From positions 1 through 64,000 of the forward strand of contig NZ_PJZF01000015.1 of NCBI RefSeq assembly GCF_002858675.1: 64,000 nucleotides of DNA. Reading direction: 5' to 3'. The stretch's first letter is position 1; each line of letters starts with the position of its first letter. The notes beneath the pieces are model-generated. The model ran no database searches. It was not told the origin of the DNA and saw nothing but the letters and a program-made list of their open reading frames with translations. The position numbers were made by a program, and so were the translations under genes. This document shows, piece after piece, positions 1 to 10,024 of this stretch. Source of the DNA: Chimaeribacter californicus. Lineage in GTDB: Bacteria > Pseudomonadota > Gammaproteobacteria > Enterobacterales > Enterobacteriaceae.

Positions 1-97
1 TCCCCATCGGGGCGCCGGGGTGGCCGGATTTGGCTTTCTGCACCCCATCCATGCTCAGCGCACGGATAGCATTGGCAAGCTCTTTACGAGAGGACAT
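1..97 (-). CDS. tkt: Transketolase, N-terminal fragment (partial)
   Basis: This is the first 32 codons of a transketolase, the thiamine-diphosphate enzyme that moves two-carbon units in the non-oxidative pentose phosphate pathway. The translated start contains [14 protein letters not shown] followed by [10 protein letters not shown], the conserved N-terminal block of TktA/TktB. The gene runs off the left edge of the window. It lies 17 bp downstream of talA on the same strand, as tktB does in E. coli, so the two are probably co-transcribed. The visible residues look slightly closer to TktA (MSSRKE start), so the paralogue cannot be assigned. Confidence 0.9.
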   Translation of the reverse strand, partial: MSSRKELANAIRALSMDGVQKAKSGHPGAPMG

Positions 98-114
98 GTA
101 GTAAAACTCCGTGA

Positions 115-1065
115 TTACAGTTCAGCAGACAGCATGTCTTCCAGCTTCTGCTGGTCGACGGCAAACAGACGGATACCTTCCGCCAGTTTTTCAACCGCCA
201 TCGGATCCTGGTTATGTTCCCAGCGGAACTCCGCTTCAGCCAGCGGGGCCGGCTGGTGGAACGCTTCGGTAGACGGGGTCAGCTTGCGCTCAACCGGGGC
301 ATCGCTGTTTTTCAGCTCTTCCAGCAGGTTCGGGGAGATGGTCAGGCGGTCACACCCGGCCAGAGCCAGAATCTGCTCTACTTTACGGAAGCTGGCACCC
401 ATGATCACGGTCTGGTAGCGGTGCTGTTTGTAGTATTCGTAAATAGAACGGACAGATTTCACGCCCGGATCGTTGTCAGCGTTATAGTCTGCGGCCGGTT
501 CTTTGGCTTTGTACCAGTCATAGATGCGGCCCACGAACGGGGAGATCAGGTAAACACCCGCTTCTGCACAGGCGCGTGCCTGGGCAAAGGAGAACAGCAG
601 CGTCAGGTTACAGTTGATGCCCTCTTTTTCCAGCTCTTCCGCCGCCTTGATGCCTTCCCAGGTGGACGCCAGCTTGATCAGGATGCGGGATTTGTCCACG
701 CCTTGTTCCTGATAGAGGCCAATCAGTTTGCGGGCTTTGGCGATGCACATGCCGCGGTCAAAGGAGAGGCGGGCATCCACTTCGGTGGAGATGCGGCCCG
801 GCACGCTTTTCAGGATCTCGACGCCGATGTTAACGGCCAGTTTATCGGAGGCATTGATGATCTGAGTTTCTTTGGTGCCGCCTTGCTTACGGGCATAGTC
901 CAGCGCGTCTTTGAACAGGGGCTGGTACTGCGGCAGGCCGGCAGCTTTCAGGATCAGCGACGGGTTGGTGGTGGCATCCTGCGGTTCGAAGTGGCGGATA
1001 GATTCGATATCACCGCTGTCGGCAACGACAGTGGTTACTTTCTTCAGGGCTTCTAACTGGTTCAT
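115..1065 (-). CDS. talA: Transaldolase A
   Basis: Cytosolic transaldolase that transfers a dihydroxyacetone unit between sedoheptulose 7-phosphate and glyceraldehyde 3-phosphate. The 316-residue product matches the length of TalA. It carries the N-terminal [11 protein letters not shown] and DATTNPSL motifs, and the Schiff-base lysine at about residue 131 in [12 protein letters not shown]. The start ATG has a clear upstream AAGGAG. Adjacency to transketolase supports TalA rather than TalB, and the C-terminal [11 protein letters not shown] resembles TalA. In E. coli the talA-tktB pair is stationary-phase induced; nothing here proves that regulation. Confidence 0.95.
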   Translation of the reverse strand: MNQLEALKKVTTVVADSGDIESIRHFEPQDATTNPSLILKAAGLPQYQPLFKDALDYARKQGGTKETQIINASDKLAVNIGVEILKSVPGRISTEVDARLSFDRGMCIAKARKLIGLYQEQGVDKSRILIKLASTWEGIKAAEELEKEGINCNLTLLFSFAQARACAEAGVYLISPFVGRIYDWYKAKEPAADYNADNDPGVKSVRSIYEYYKQHRYQTVIMGASFRKVEQILALAGCDRLTISPNLLEELKNSDAPVERKLTPSTEAFHQPAPLAEAEFRWEHNQDPMAVEKLAEGIRLFAVDQQKLEDMLSAEL

Positions 1066-1466
1066 CTCAATGCTCCTTAGCGAGATAACGTCGAAAAATA
1101 GCGAGTTCTGTTTCAGAAAATTCGGAGTCTCATCACATTTGTATACCCTGCATCATTTCATTAACGAAATGAATACGCTTTTTCTGATTGTTGTAATGGG
1201 TAATAGCAATGCACCGCGGCAGAAGGCGGCGTGACGCGCAAAAAGTACGAGGGGTGCGGCCAGAAGAAGGGCGCAAATGTCATGACACAACATATCAGCA
1301 TAGACCCTTTTTGCGATATTGCCGGTACTTCGGTCAACCGCGCTGATTACGGCAACCGGGCGGCCGTTTTTTGGGGGTGCCTCAAAGTTTGTGATTATTC
1401 CCTCACTATACTGGTTGGGCTACATCCGCTTCCGCAAAAAGATCCATAAAGACAAGGAACCCTGCA
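1066..1466. other. Intergenic region between divergent talA and maeB
   Basis: This 401 bp stretch holds no convincing gene. It must contain the promoters of talA (leftward) and maeB (rightward). A TATACT hexamer at 1407-1412 could be the maeB -10 element, but no good -35 is spaced from it. A short inverted repeat, CATTTC at 1154-1159 and GAAATG at 1166-1171, lies on the talA side. A 72-codon open frame at 1231-1449 has no recognisable features and looks like chance. Confidence 0.5.
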
Positions 1467-3746
1467 ATGGATGACCAACTGAAACAGAGTGCGCTCGATT
1501 TCCATGAATTTCCGATCCCGGGAAAAATCCAGGTTTCACCCACCAAGCCACTGGCCACCCAGCGCGATCTGGCACTGGCCTATTCACCAGGGGTCGCGGC
1601 CCCCTGTCTGGAGATAGAGAAAGATCCGCTCGCCGCCTATAAATACACCGCACGCGGCAACCTGGTCGGGGTGATCTCCAACGGCACTGCGGTGCTGGGG
1701 CTGGGCAACATCGGGGCGCTGGCCGGCAAACCGGTGATGGAGGGTAAAGGCGTCTTGTTCAAAAAGTTCGCCGGGATTGACGTGTTTGACATCGAAGTCG
1801 ACGAGCATAACCCGGACAAACTGATCGATGTGATCGCCGCGCTGGAACCGACCTTCGGCGGCATCAACCTGGAGGACATCAAAGCGCCGGAGTGCTTCTA
1901 CATTGAGAAAAAGCTGCGCGAGCGCATGAACATTCCGGTCTTCCATGACGATCAGCACGGCACGGCGATCATCTGCACCGCCGCGGTGCTCAACGGCCTG
2001 CGGGTGGTGGGGAAAAACATCTCTGACGTGCGGCTGGTGGTTTCCGGCGCGGGGGCCTCGGCCATCGCCTGCCTGAACCTGCTGGTGGCGCTGGGCCTGA
2101 AGCAGCACAACATCACCGCCTGTGATTCGCGCGGGGTGATCTACCAGGGGCGTGAGGAGAACATGGCCGAGACCAAAGCGGCCTACGCTATTGCGGACAA
2201 CGGCTGGCGCACGCTGGCCGATGCCATGCCGGGCGCGGATATTTTCCTCGGCTGCTCCGGCCCCGGCGTGCTGAAGCCGGAGATGGTGAAAGAGATGGCG
2301 CGTGACCCGCTGATCCTGGCGCTGGCCAACCCGGAGCCGGAGATCCTGCCGCCGCTGGCGAAAGCGGTGCGCCCGGACGCCATCATCTGCACCGGCCGCT
2401 CCGATTTCCCGAATCAGGTCAATAATGTGCTCTGTTTCCCGTTCATCTTCCGCGGCGCGCTGGATGTCGGCGCTACCACCATCAATGAAGAGATGAAACT
2501 GGCCTGTGTCCATGCCATCGCCGATCTGGCGCTGGCGGAGCAGAGCGATGTGGTCGCCTCCGCCTATGACGATCAGGAACTCTCCTTCGGGCCGGATTAC
2601 ATCATCCCGAAACCGTTCGACCCGCGCCTGATTGTGAAAATTGCCCCGGCGGTAGCGAAAGCGGCGATGGACTCCGGTGTCGCGACCCGGCCCATTGCCG
2701 ATTTCGACGCTTACACGGAGAAGCTGGCGGAGTTCGTCTACAAAACCAACCTGTTTATGAAGCCGATCTTCTCGCAGGCGAAAAAAGAGACCAAACGGGT
2801 GGTGATGGCAGAGGGCGAAGAGGAGCGCGTGCTGCACGCCACGCAGGAGATGGTGTCGCTGGGGCTGGCGTTCCCGGTGCTGGTAGGCCGCCCGAGCGTG
2901 ATTGAGATGCGCTTGAAGAAGCTTGGGTTACAGCTGGAAGCGGGCAAGGATTTCGAAGTGGTGAACAACGAATCTGACCCGCGCTTTAACGAATACTGGC
3001 GCGAATACCACCAGATCATGAAGCGGCGCGGCATTTCACAGGAGCAGGCGCGGCGGGCGGTGATCGGCAACCCGACGCTGATTGCGGCGATCATGGTGTT
3101 GCGCGGCGAGGCGGATGCGATGATCTGCGGCACCATCGGCAGCTACCATGAGCACTACGACATTATTGAGAAAGTGTTTGGCTTCCGCGAGGGCGCGCAC
3201 GTGGCCGGGGCGATGAATGCGCTGCTGCTGCCGAGCGGCAATACCTTTATCGCCGACACCTACGTCAACGACGACCCGACGCCGGAACAGCTGGCGGAGA
3301 TCACCCTGATGGCGGCAGAAACCGTGCGCCGTTTCGGCATTGAACCCAAAGTGGCGCTGCTGTCGCACTCTAGTTTCGGCTCGTCCGATAATCCGGCGGC
3401 GCGAAAAATGCGTCAGGCGCTGGCGCTGATCAACCAGCGCGCGCCGGATCTGGAGATCGACGGCGAGATGCACGGTGACGCCGCGCTGGTGGAGAGCATC
3501 CGCAACGACCTGATGCCGGACAGCCCGCTGAAAGGCTCGGCCAACATCCTGATCATGCCGAACATGGAAGCGGCGCGCATCAGCTACAACCTGCTGCGCG
3601 TCTCCTCGTCGGAAGGGGTGACCGTGGGGCCGGTGCTGATGGGTGTGTCGAAGCCGGTACATATTCTGACGCCGATCGCCTCGGTGCGCCGCATCATCAA
3701 TATGGTGGCGCTGGCCGCCGTCGAGGCGCAAACCGGCGTGCTGTAA
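1467..3746 (+). CDS. maeB: NADP-dependent malic enzyme (malate dehydrogenase, oxaloacetate-decarboxylating)
   Basis: Converts malate to pyruvate and CO2 while reducing NADP+. At 759 residues it has the full MaeB architecture: an N-terminal malic domain (about 1-150), a Rossmann NAD(P)-binding domain (about 160-420, with [13 protein letters not shown]) and a C-terminal phosphotransacetylase-like domain (about 430-759, with [13 protein letters not shown]) that in E. coli MaeB is catalytically inactive and mediates acetyl-CoA inhibition. The ATG at 1467 is preceded by AAGGAAC. It stands alone, bounded on the right by a strong hairpin. The lineage and length fit E. coli MaeB closely. Confidence 0.96.
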   Translation: MDDQLKQSALDFHEFPIPGKIQVSPTKPLATQRDLALAYSPGVAAPCLEIEKDPLAAYKYTARGNLVGVISNGTAVLGLGNIGALAGKPVMEGKGVLFKKFAGIDVFDIEVDEHNPDKLIDVIAALEPTFGGINLEDIKAPECFYIEKKLRERMNIPVFHDDQHGTAIICTAAVLNGLRVVGKNISDVRLVVSGAGASAIACLNLLVALGLKQHNITACDSRGVIYQGREENMAETKAAYAIADNGWRTLADAMPGADIFLGCSGPGVLKPEMVKEMARDPLILALANPEPEILPPLAKAVRPDAIICTGRSDFPNQVNNVLCFPFIFRGALDVGATTINEEMKLACVHAIADLALAEQSDVVASAYDDQELSFGPDYIIPKPFDPRLIVKIAPAVAKAAMDSGVATRPIADFDAYTEKLAEFVYKTNLFMKPIFSQAKKETKRVVMAEGEEERVLHATQEMVSLGLAFPVLVGRPSVIEMRLKKLGLQLEAGKDFEVVNNESDPRFNEYWREYHQIMKRRGISQEQARRAVIGNPTLIAAIMVLRGEADAMICGTIGSYHEHYDIIEKVFGFREGAHVAGAMNALLLPSGNTFIADTYVNDDPTPEQLAEITLMAAETVRRFGIEPKVALLSHSSFGSSDNPAARKMRQALALINQRAPDLEIDGEMHGDAALVESIRNDLMPDSPLKGSANILIMPNMEAARISYNLLRVSSSEGVTVGPVLMGVSKPVHILTPIASVRRIINMVALAAVEAQTGVL

Positions 3747-3773
3747 GTCTCGTTAATGACGTTGTTCCCTCTG

Positions 3774-3798
3774 TGAGGCCGATCCCCGATCGGCCTCA
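3774..3798 (+). terminator. Hairpin downstream of maeB
   Basis: TGAGGCCGAT at 3774-3783 and ATCGGCCTCA at 3789-3798 form a perfect 10 bp stem around a 5 nt loop. The following bases (cgcctttct) give only a weak T tract. It sits 28 bp after the maeB stop, so a terminator is the likeliest role. Confidence 0.65.
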
Positions 3799-3850
3799 CG
3801 CCTTTCTGGCCCGGCTATCCAGGGCGGGTTTGCTTTCCTGCCGGGGTAAT

Positions 3851-3892
3851 CTCATGTAATCTCAAAATAGCGCTAATTTGAGATTACATGAG
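3851..3892. promoter_or_regulatory. Perfect 15 bp inverted repeat at the fic start (operator-like)
   Basis: CTCATGTAATCTCAA at 3851-3865 is repeated as its exact reverse complement, TTGAGATTACATGAG, at 3878-3892. The 12 bp between them are themselves nearly symmetric around AGCGCT. The right arm ends directly at the ATG at 3893 of the Fic gene. The left arm contains a TGTAAT hexamer that could be a -10 element. Arms this long and perfect with a 27 bp repeat-to-repeat offset suggest binding of a dimeric regulator. The Fic protein's own C-terminal helix-turn-helix is an obvious candidate (inference). Confidence 0.6.
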
Positions 3893-5194
3893 ATGAAAAT
3901 AAAAAGGCCGCCTGTTGAGCTGGACACCTCCCTGACTGCCCAGGAGATGCTGGCGCTGGCAAAAAAGTACCGGGAGTATGATGAAAAATATTATCACTAT
4001 CATCAGATTGCATTGCGCGTCGCTGACAAGGTGACATTACTGAAACTCTGGACGACCTTAAAATTCATCCGTCACACCCGGCTTTATCCGGTGCTTTTTG
4101 CTGATCGGGCGGCGGGCTTTAACCTCACTAAACCTATTGCCCGGGCCCTCTCTGTGGTGGATACAGTGACGTTTGGCCCCGGCCGGGAACCGGCTGCAAA
4201 TCTGGCGACAAGTTACCTTGTCTCGCAAATGATCAGGGAAGAGGCGATCTCCTCCAGCCAGCTGGAAGGCGCCGCCACCACCTCGCGGGTTGCCCAGGCG
4301 ATGCTGACTGTCGGGCGCGAGCCCCGCAATGAAAGCGAAAGCATGATCATGGGGAACTGGCGGCTGATGCGCTATATCGCGGGAAACAGCGAACAGCCCC
4401 TGACGACAGATATGATCCTTAAGATGCACGGCATCGCATGCCGGGGCATTAATGAGCGCAAATACCAGCCGGGCGTTATCCGGGCGTCGAATGAGGTGTA
4501 TGTCGCCGGCCGGGAAGGGGAGATTATTCACCAGCCGCCCGATTTCAGGGAGGTCAGGGCGATGCTGGTCGCGCTCTGTGGGCTGGTGGTGCGGCTTGAG
4601 GCGGATGAGATTCACCCGCTGATCGTGGCGTGTATCCTGCATTTTGCCATCGGGTTTATCCATCCGTTTAATGATGGAAACGGCCGTACTGCCCGCGCGC
4701 TGTTTTATTACACGATGATCCGTAAAGGGTATCCGGTATTTCGTTATATTTCGGTGAGTAAATTGCTGAAAAATGCAGCGGTTAAATACGGCACTGCTTA
4801 CCTGTTTACCGGAACGGATGAATTGGATCTGACCTATTTTATCCAGTATCAATGCAGCGTTGTCTGCCGGGCCATCGCAGAGTTTGTCGGGAGCCTGGAA
4901 AGCTTGCAGGAAGAGCAACTGAGGCTGGCTGAGTATGTGGAATCAGCCTTTGCACTCACGAAAACGGATTTGGATATTCTTGCCCTTGCCCTGAAAGCGC
5001 CCGGCGCGCTGTTGAGCGCAGCCAGTGTCAGCGAACGGCTGGCGGTATCGGATAATACGGCCAGAGCCCGGTTGAAAGCGCTGGCCGGCCGGGGATTGCT
5101 GCGCCCCCACAAAGAGGGGCGCGGGATAGTCTATGAAGGGCCGGCGTCAGTCGCGGTACTTAAAAAATGGATTGAAAAAACAAAAATGGATTGA
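3893..5194 (+). CDS. Fic domain protein with N-terminal inhibitory helix and C-terminal winged helix-turn-helix
   Basis: Predicted AMP-transferase (Fic proteins usually transfer AMP from ATP to a hydroxyl of a target protein; the target here is unknown). From the ATG at 3893 it has 433 residues. It shows a Fic N-terminal region with the inhibitory motif SSQLEG (S-x-x-x-E-G), of the class II type located N-terminal to the core. The Fic motif HPFNDGNGRTAR is complete, with catalytic His and the anion-binding loop intact. The last 80 residues resemble a winged helix (SVSERLAVSDNTARARLKAL). An in-frame TTG at 3878 would add five residues but lies inside the inverted repeat; no start has a good ribosome site. 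It is absent from this position in E. coli (maeB-hemF neighbourhood), so it is probably an acquired gene. No partner antitoxin gene is next to it. Confidence 0.88.
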   Translation: MKIKRPPVELDTSLTAQEMLALAKKYREYDEKYYHYHQIALRVADKVTLLKLWTTLKFIRHTRLYPVLFADRAAGFNLTKPIARALSVVDTVTFGPGREPAANLATSYLVSQMIREEAISSSQLEGAATTSRVAQAMLTVGREPRNESESMIMGNWRLMRYIAGNSEQPLTTDMILKMHGIACRGINERKYQPGVIRASNEVYVAGREGEIIHQPPDFREVRAMLVALCGLVVRLEADEIHPLIVACILHFAIGFIHPFNDGNGRTARALFYYTMIRKGYPVFRYISVSKLLKNAAVKYGTAYLFTGTDELDLTYFIQYQCSVVCRAIAEFVGSLESLQEEQLRLAEYVESAFALTKTDLDILALALKAPGALLSAASVSERLAVSDNTARARLKALAGRGLLRPHKEGRGIVYEGPASVAVLKKWIEKTKMD

Positions 5195-5200
5195 AAAAAC
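5163..5200 (+). repeat. Perfect 19 bp tandem duplication across the fic stop codon
   Basis: AAAAATGGATTGAAAAAAC occurs at 5163-5181 and again, without change, at 5182-5200. Nineteen is not a multiple of three, so the second copy is read in another frame and supplies the present stop. With one copy the protein would end in KWIEKTQ instead of KWIEKTKMD. Confidence 0.9.
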
Positions 5201-5240
5201 GCAGTAATAATCAGGCCAGCGCCCTGGGCAGGGCATCGGT

Positions 5241-5689
5241 TCAGCGTTTGCGCTGTTGCAGCCACTTGTCGAGTTCGTTGGCGAACTGCTGGCGATCGCG
5301 CTGGTTCAGCGCGGGCGGGCCGCCGGTCTGCACGCCGCTGGCGCGCATGGTGTCCATGAAGTCACGGATGTTCAGGCGCTCGCGGATGGTCTCTGTGGTG
5401 TAGCGCTCGCCGCGAGGGTTCAGCGCCACGCCGCCTTTTTCAATCACTTCTGCCGCCAGCGGGATGTCACTGGTGACCACCAGATCGCCCGGCTCCACGC
5501 ATTTGACGATTTCATTGTCCGCCACATCAAACCCGGCCTCGACCCGCAGGGTGCGCAGGTATTTCGACGGCGGCGTGCGGATGGTCTGGTTAGCCACCAG
5601 CGTCACCATCGTCGCGGTGCGGTCAGCGGCACGGAACAGCACCTCTTTGATCACATTCGGGCAGGCATCGGCATCGACCCAGATTTGCA

Positions 5690-5690
<1 letters not shown>
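5241..5690 (-). CDS. yaiI: YaiI/UPF0178 (DUF188) family protein
   Basis: A 149-residue soluble protein of the UPF0178 family; its biochemical role is not established. The N-terminus [11 protein letters not shown] and the internal VVTSDIPLA and NPRGERYT motifs are characteristic of the family; the acidic DADA block resembles PIN-like nuclease folds, but activity is unproven. The ATG overlaps the hemF stop codon by one base (TGATG), which implies translational coupling to hemF. In E. coli yaiI is elsewhere, near aroL, so the pairing with hemF is a lineage-specific arrangement. Confidence 0.9.
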
Positions 5691-6637
<947 letters not shown>

Positions 6638-6688
6638 TCAGGCTGAACAGGCCGCCAAGTATACCCGATTGCCCCGGCGTTGGCAGGG

Positions 6689-7570
6689 CTAACGCGGTTT
6701 TCGCTCGTGGTTGTCGAAATAGTGGAAGAAACTGACGATGCCGTCGGCAATCGCCTGCGCGATCTCCTGGCGGAACCGCGGGGTGCTGAGCAGCTGCTCC
6801 TCGGTGTGGTTGGTGATGAACGAGGTCTCTACCAGCACCGACGGGATCGACGGGGATTTAAGCACCGCAAACGCTGCCTGTTCGGTGGTCTGGCTGTGCA
6901 GGTGATGCACCGGGCGCAGCTTCTCCAGCACATGGTGGCCCAGCGTCAGGCTGTTTTTGATGGTGTCCGTCTGCACCAGATCAAACAGCACCTGTTGCAG
7001 GTAGTTATTGTCCTCGGCCGCATATTTCGCCCCGGCGACTTTGTCGGCATCGTTCTCTTTTTTCGACATATAGCGCGCCATGGCGCTGCTGGCCCCCCGG
7101 TTGGAGAGGGCAAACACCGAAGCACCGGACGCGGTGGGGCTGGTGAAGCCGTCAGCGTGGATCGACACGAACAGATCGGCCTGATGCTGGTGGGCAATCT
7201 CCACCCGCTGGTAAAGCGGGATGAAGTGGTCTGCGTCCCGCGTCAGGCGCACCTCAATGTTGTCATGCGCGGCCAGGCAGCGGCGCACGCTGTTGGCGAT
7301 CTCCAGCACGATGTGCTTCTCTTCGGAACCCTCATGGCCGACTGCGCCGGAATCAACGCCGCCGTGGCCCGGGTCCAGCATCACGATTTTTTTGGCATTG
7401 GCCGGTTTGGGGGCCGGGGCGGTTTTGGTGACGTGGTGCTGTTGCGCCGCCGCCGTGCGTGCCCCGAACAGCCCAAACGCCAGGCCCAGCCCGGAAATCA
7501 ACAGCTTGCGGCGCGATGGGGAGGCCGTCATTGGCGTAAATTGCAGGAATTTATTCAGCGGGTTAAGCAT
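6689..7570 (-). CDS. amiA: N-acetylmuramoyl-L-alanine amidase AmiA
   Basis: Periplasmic zinc amidase that cleaves the stem peptide from septal peptidoglycan during daughter-cell separation. The 293-residue product begins with a twin-arginine signal: SRRKLLISG at about residues 19-27, a hydrophobic stretch and an AAAQ-type cleavage region. The amidase_3 domain follows, with VMLDPGHGGVDSGA (zinc His), the Glu of HEGSEEKH, the second His in SIHADGF and the C-terminal VETSFITN block. It lies 57 bp upstream of hemF on the same strand. The start at 7570 is the first ATG; 7531 is a possible alternative close to the arginine pair. Confidence 0.94.
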   Translation of the reverse strand: MLNPLNKFLQFTPMTASPSRRKLLISGLGLAFGLFGARTAAAQQHHVTKTAPAPKPANAKKIVMLDPGHGGVDSGAVGHEGSEEKHIVLEIANSVRRCLAAHDNIEVRLTRDADHFIPLYQRVEIAHQHQADLFVSIHADGFTSPTASGASVFALSNRGASSAMARYMSKKENDADKVAGAKYAAEDNNYLQQVLFDLVQTDTIKNSLTLGHHVLEKLRPVHHLHSQTTEQAAFAVLKSPSIPSVLVETSFITNHTEEQLLSTPRFRQEIAQAIADGIVSFFHYFDNHERKPR

Positions 7571-7693
7571 TGTTGATCACCATCATCAGAAAGCCGGGTG
7601 ACGTTTATAGCGGATCTCCCCAGGGCAATCGACTCCGGAACTATTATTTTTACCCCGTAACTATTACCTTTTATGAATAACGTGATGATTTAT

Positions 7694-8836
7694 TTACAAG
7701 GCTTTACCGTTGCCCGGTTCCTGCCGGTAAGGCAGCACCTGGCGGGCACCTTCGGCCCAGCCCGCCACCTCTTCACGCTCCTGTTCCAGGAAGCCTGCCA
7801 CCGCCTCATGCAGGCCGGGGTGCAGCAGCCGGTGCCATGAGTCCGTGAGCACCGGCTCAAACCCGCGGATCAGTTTATGCTCGCCCTGCGCCCCGGCATC
7901 AAAGCGCGCCAGGTGGTGGGCAATCGCATACTCGATCCCCTGATAGAAACAGGTTTCAAAATGCAGCTGGTTGAACTCGGCCAGGCAGCCCCAGTAGCGG
8001 CCATAGAGCGTGTCATCACCCAGCAGGCTGAAGGCCATCGCCACCGGCTGGTGGGCCTGTTGAGCTATCACCACCCGGATGGCCCCCGGCAACCGTTCTG
8101 CCAGCAAACTGAAGAAGGCGCGCGTCAGGTAGGGCGTCTGGCCGCGTACGGCGTAGGTGTTGGCGTAGCAGGTGTAGACGAAATCCCATTCTGCTTCGGT
8201 GAGTTCCGCGCCTTCGCGCCAGACAAAGCTGATGCCCAGCCCGGAGACCTGCGCCCGCTCTTTGCGGATCTGTTTGCGCTTGCGTGAGGTCAGGGTGTCG
8301 AGGAAATCCTGAAAATCGCGGTAGCCGCGGTTATGCCAGTGGTACTGGCACCCTTGCCGGTGCAGCCAGCCGGGCTGTGCGCTGAGCAGCGCATTATCGG
8401 TGGCGGCTGTGAAATTGATGTGCGCACCGGAGAGCCGGTGCCGTTCCAGATAACCGGGCAACGCCGCCAGCAACTGTGCTGCGGCGTCCGGTGCGCCGAG
8501 CAGCCGCGGGCCGCTTACCGGGCTGAACGGCACCGCGCCGAGCCATTTCGGGTAGTAAGGGATGCGGGCGCGGCGGCAGGCGTCTGCCCAGCCGTGGTCA
8601 AACACATATTCGCCATAGGAGTGGCTTTTGCGGTAGCCGGGAATGGCGGCCAGCGCCCGGCCGTTTTCCATCCACACCAGGTGCTCAGCGCGCCAGCCGG
8701 TACCGGGGCCGATGCTGCCGCTCTCCTCCAGCACCGACAGGAACGCGTGGCTGAGGAAGGGCTGGCCGGCGGGGGCCAGCGCGTCCCAGTGGTCGGCGGG
8801 TAACAGGCTCAGGGAGGCGAGGGCGGTTAACGACAT
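7694..8836 (-). CDS. FemAB-like (DUF482) GNAT-fold protein
   Basis: A 380-residue protein of the FemAB-like, GNAT-related family sometimes annotated as peptidoglycan biosynthesis-like. Substrate unknown. Visible features are the N-terminal block LPADHWDALAPAGQPFLSH, the central TSRKRKQIRKER basic segment, a YGRYWGCLAEFNQLHFETC block typical of this family, and LIRGFEPVLTDSWH near the end. The ATG at 8836 is preceded by CCAGGAG at good spacing, so the 37 extra upstream codons are rejected. It stands between amiA and ypeA, where E. coli has no equivalent gene. Related aminoacyl/acyl-transferases would act in the cytosol on a cell-envelope precursor, but that is inference. Confidence 0.82.
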   Translation of the reverse strand: MSLTALASLSLLPADHWDALAPAGQPFLSHAFLSVLEESGSIGPGTGWRAEHLVWMENGRALAAIPGYRKSHSYGEYVFDHGWADACRRARIPYYPKWLGAVPFSPVSGPRLLGAPDAAAQLLAALPGYLERHRLSGAHINFTAATDNALLSAQPGWLHRQGCQYHWHNRGYRDFQDFLDTLTSRKRKQIRKERAQVSGLGISFVWREGAELTEAEWDFVYTCYANTYAVRGQTPYLTRAFFSLLAERLPGAIRVVIAQQAHQPVAMAFSLLGDDTLYGRYWGCLAEFNQLHFETCFYQGIEYAIAHHLARFDAGAQGEHKLIRGFEPVLTDSWHRLLHPGLHEAVAGFLEQEREEVAGWAEGARQVLPYRQEPGNGKAL

Positions 8837-9015
8837 GGGCAAACTCCTGGTCAGGGAAACGCGGGCAACCGTGCCAATGTAGCAGAGCCGCCGCCCGGTG
8901 GGCGGGAAAATGCCTAAAAATCGTCTGAGTGCGCAGCCGGGGGGCAATTTAATATTGCGTCACCGGCAGATCCCGCGATAATCAAGAATAATCTGAACAA
9001 TAGCGGCGAACACCC

Positions 9016-9441
9016 ATGGAAATTCGCATATTCCGGCAAGATGATTTTGAAGAAGTAATTACCCTCTGGGAGCGGTGCGATCTGTTGCGCCCCTGGAACG
9101 ACCCGGAAATGGACATTGAGCGCAAGATGAACCATGACCCGGATCTGTTTCTGGTGGCGCAGGTGGGCGGGGAGTTGGTCGGCACGGTGATGGGCGGGTA
9201 TGACGGCCATCGCGGCGCGGCTTATTACCTTGGTGTGCATCCGGACTTCCGCGGGCGCGGCATCGCCAATGCGCTGATGAGCCGGCTGGAGAAGAAGCTG
9301 ATTGCGCGCGGCTGCCCGAAGATCAACCTGATGGTGCGGGAAGAGAACGATGCGGTGACCAGCATGTATGAGAAGATGGGGTATGAACTGGCGGACAGCA
9401 TCGCCCTCGGCAAACGCCTGATTGAAGATCAGGAGTATTAA
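9016..9441 (+). CDS. ypeA: GNAT acetyltransferase YpeA
   Basis: A 141-residue GNAT-family acetyltransferase close to E. coli YpeA. The N-terminus [20 protein letters not shown] and the block [19 protein letters not shown] are almost identical to it. Acetyl-CoA-binding motif A is seen as [15 protein letters not shown], and the C-terminus [11 protein letters not shown] matches. The acceptor substrate is not known. The gene faces the YgiW-like gene across a strong hairpin. Confidence 0.93.
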   Translation: MEIRIFRQDDFEEVITLWERCDLLRPWNDPEMDIERKMNHDPDLFLVAQVGGELVGTVMGGYDGHRGAAYYLGVHPDFRGRGIANALMSRLEKKLIARGCPKINLMVREENDAVTSMYEKMGYELADSIALGKRLIEDQEY

Positions 9442-9446
9442 GCCGC

Positions 9447-9476
9447 GCCGCCGGCCACGTTACGGTGGCCGGCGGC
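9447..9476. terminator. 12 bp stem between convergent ypeA and ygiW-like genes
   Basis: GCCGCCGGCCAC at 9447-9458 and GTGGCCGGCGGC at 9465-9476 pair perfectly around a 6 nt loop. It lies between two convergent stop codons, so it could act on both strands, although neither side has a clean T run. Confidence 0.6.
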
Positions 9477-9483
9477 CGGGCGG

Positions 9484-9873
9484 TTACAGCACTTTTTTTA
9501 CGGATTTCACATCCACCTGCACGGTACTCCACTCTTTATCCACTTCCCCTTCCAGCTGGACTTTGTCGGTGGGTGAGACGTTCTGCCCGGCCCAGCGTTT
9601 GTCATCAATTTCCACGGTCAGGGTGCCGGTGTTGTCGCGGAACAGGTAGTGTTCATCGCCGGTGCGCTGCTCGATATGGCCCTCAAGGCGTACCCAGGCA
9701 TCATCTTTCATCTCCTGCACCGCTTTGACGGTAGCCGGGCTGGCGGCCGGGCCGGTGAAGCCGCCCTGGCTGGCCTGCGCCGGGGCATTCGGGGCGATGA
9801 ATCCGCCTTGCTGGGCCACCGCAGGCAGGGTGAAGAGGGCAATCAGGGCGGCGAGGGTCATTTTTTTCATCAT
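9484..9873 (-). CDS. ygiW: YgiW/YdeI-family periplasmic stress-tolerance OB-fold protein
   Basis: A 129-residue exported protein of the bacterial OB-fold (BOF) family, whose members YgiW and YdeI are linked to peroxide, cadmium, acid and peptide stress. It has a cleavable signal peptide (residues 1 to about 20, ending in AVAQ), a low-complexity GGF/A-rich linker, and the BOF block from AVQEMKDDAWVRLEGHI through RWAGQNVSPTDKVQLEGEVD. The ATG at 9873 is preceded by AAGGAG at 5 bp spacing. The nearest named homologue is YgiW, but the gene lies elsewhere in E. coli, so orthology is uncertain. Confidence 0.82.
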   Translation of the reverse strand: MMKKMTLAALIALFTLPAVAQQGGFIAPNAPAQASQGGFTGPAASPATVKAVQEMKDDAWVRLEGHIEQRTGDEHYLFRDNTGTLTVEIDDKRWAGQNVSPTDKVQLEGEVDKEWSTVQVDVKSVKKVL

Positions 9874-10024
9874 GGTATCTCCTTAGGGTCTGTCAAAGGG
9901 CAGTCATCGTTGCCGTTGAAGTAAGTAAAGCAGAGAGATCTTAAGATCTTCTTAAGGCATGGCTTTTTTTGTTACCCTGCTGTTCTGGCCGGGCAGGGTG
10001 CCCGGCGTGTTATGAGGGCCACCG

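Noticed and set aside
1584-2837. 417-codon open frame antisense to maeB
   Set aside because: It mirrors the codon structure of a strongly supported gene, has Arg/His-rich composition typical of antisense frames in GC-rich DNA, and no family motif.
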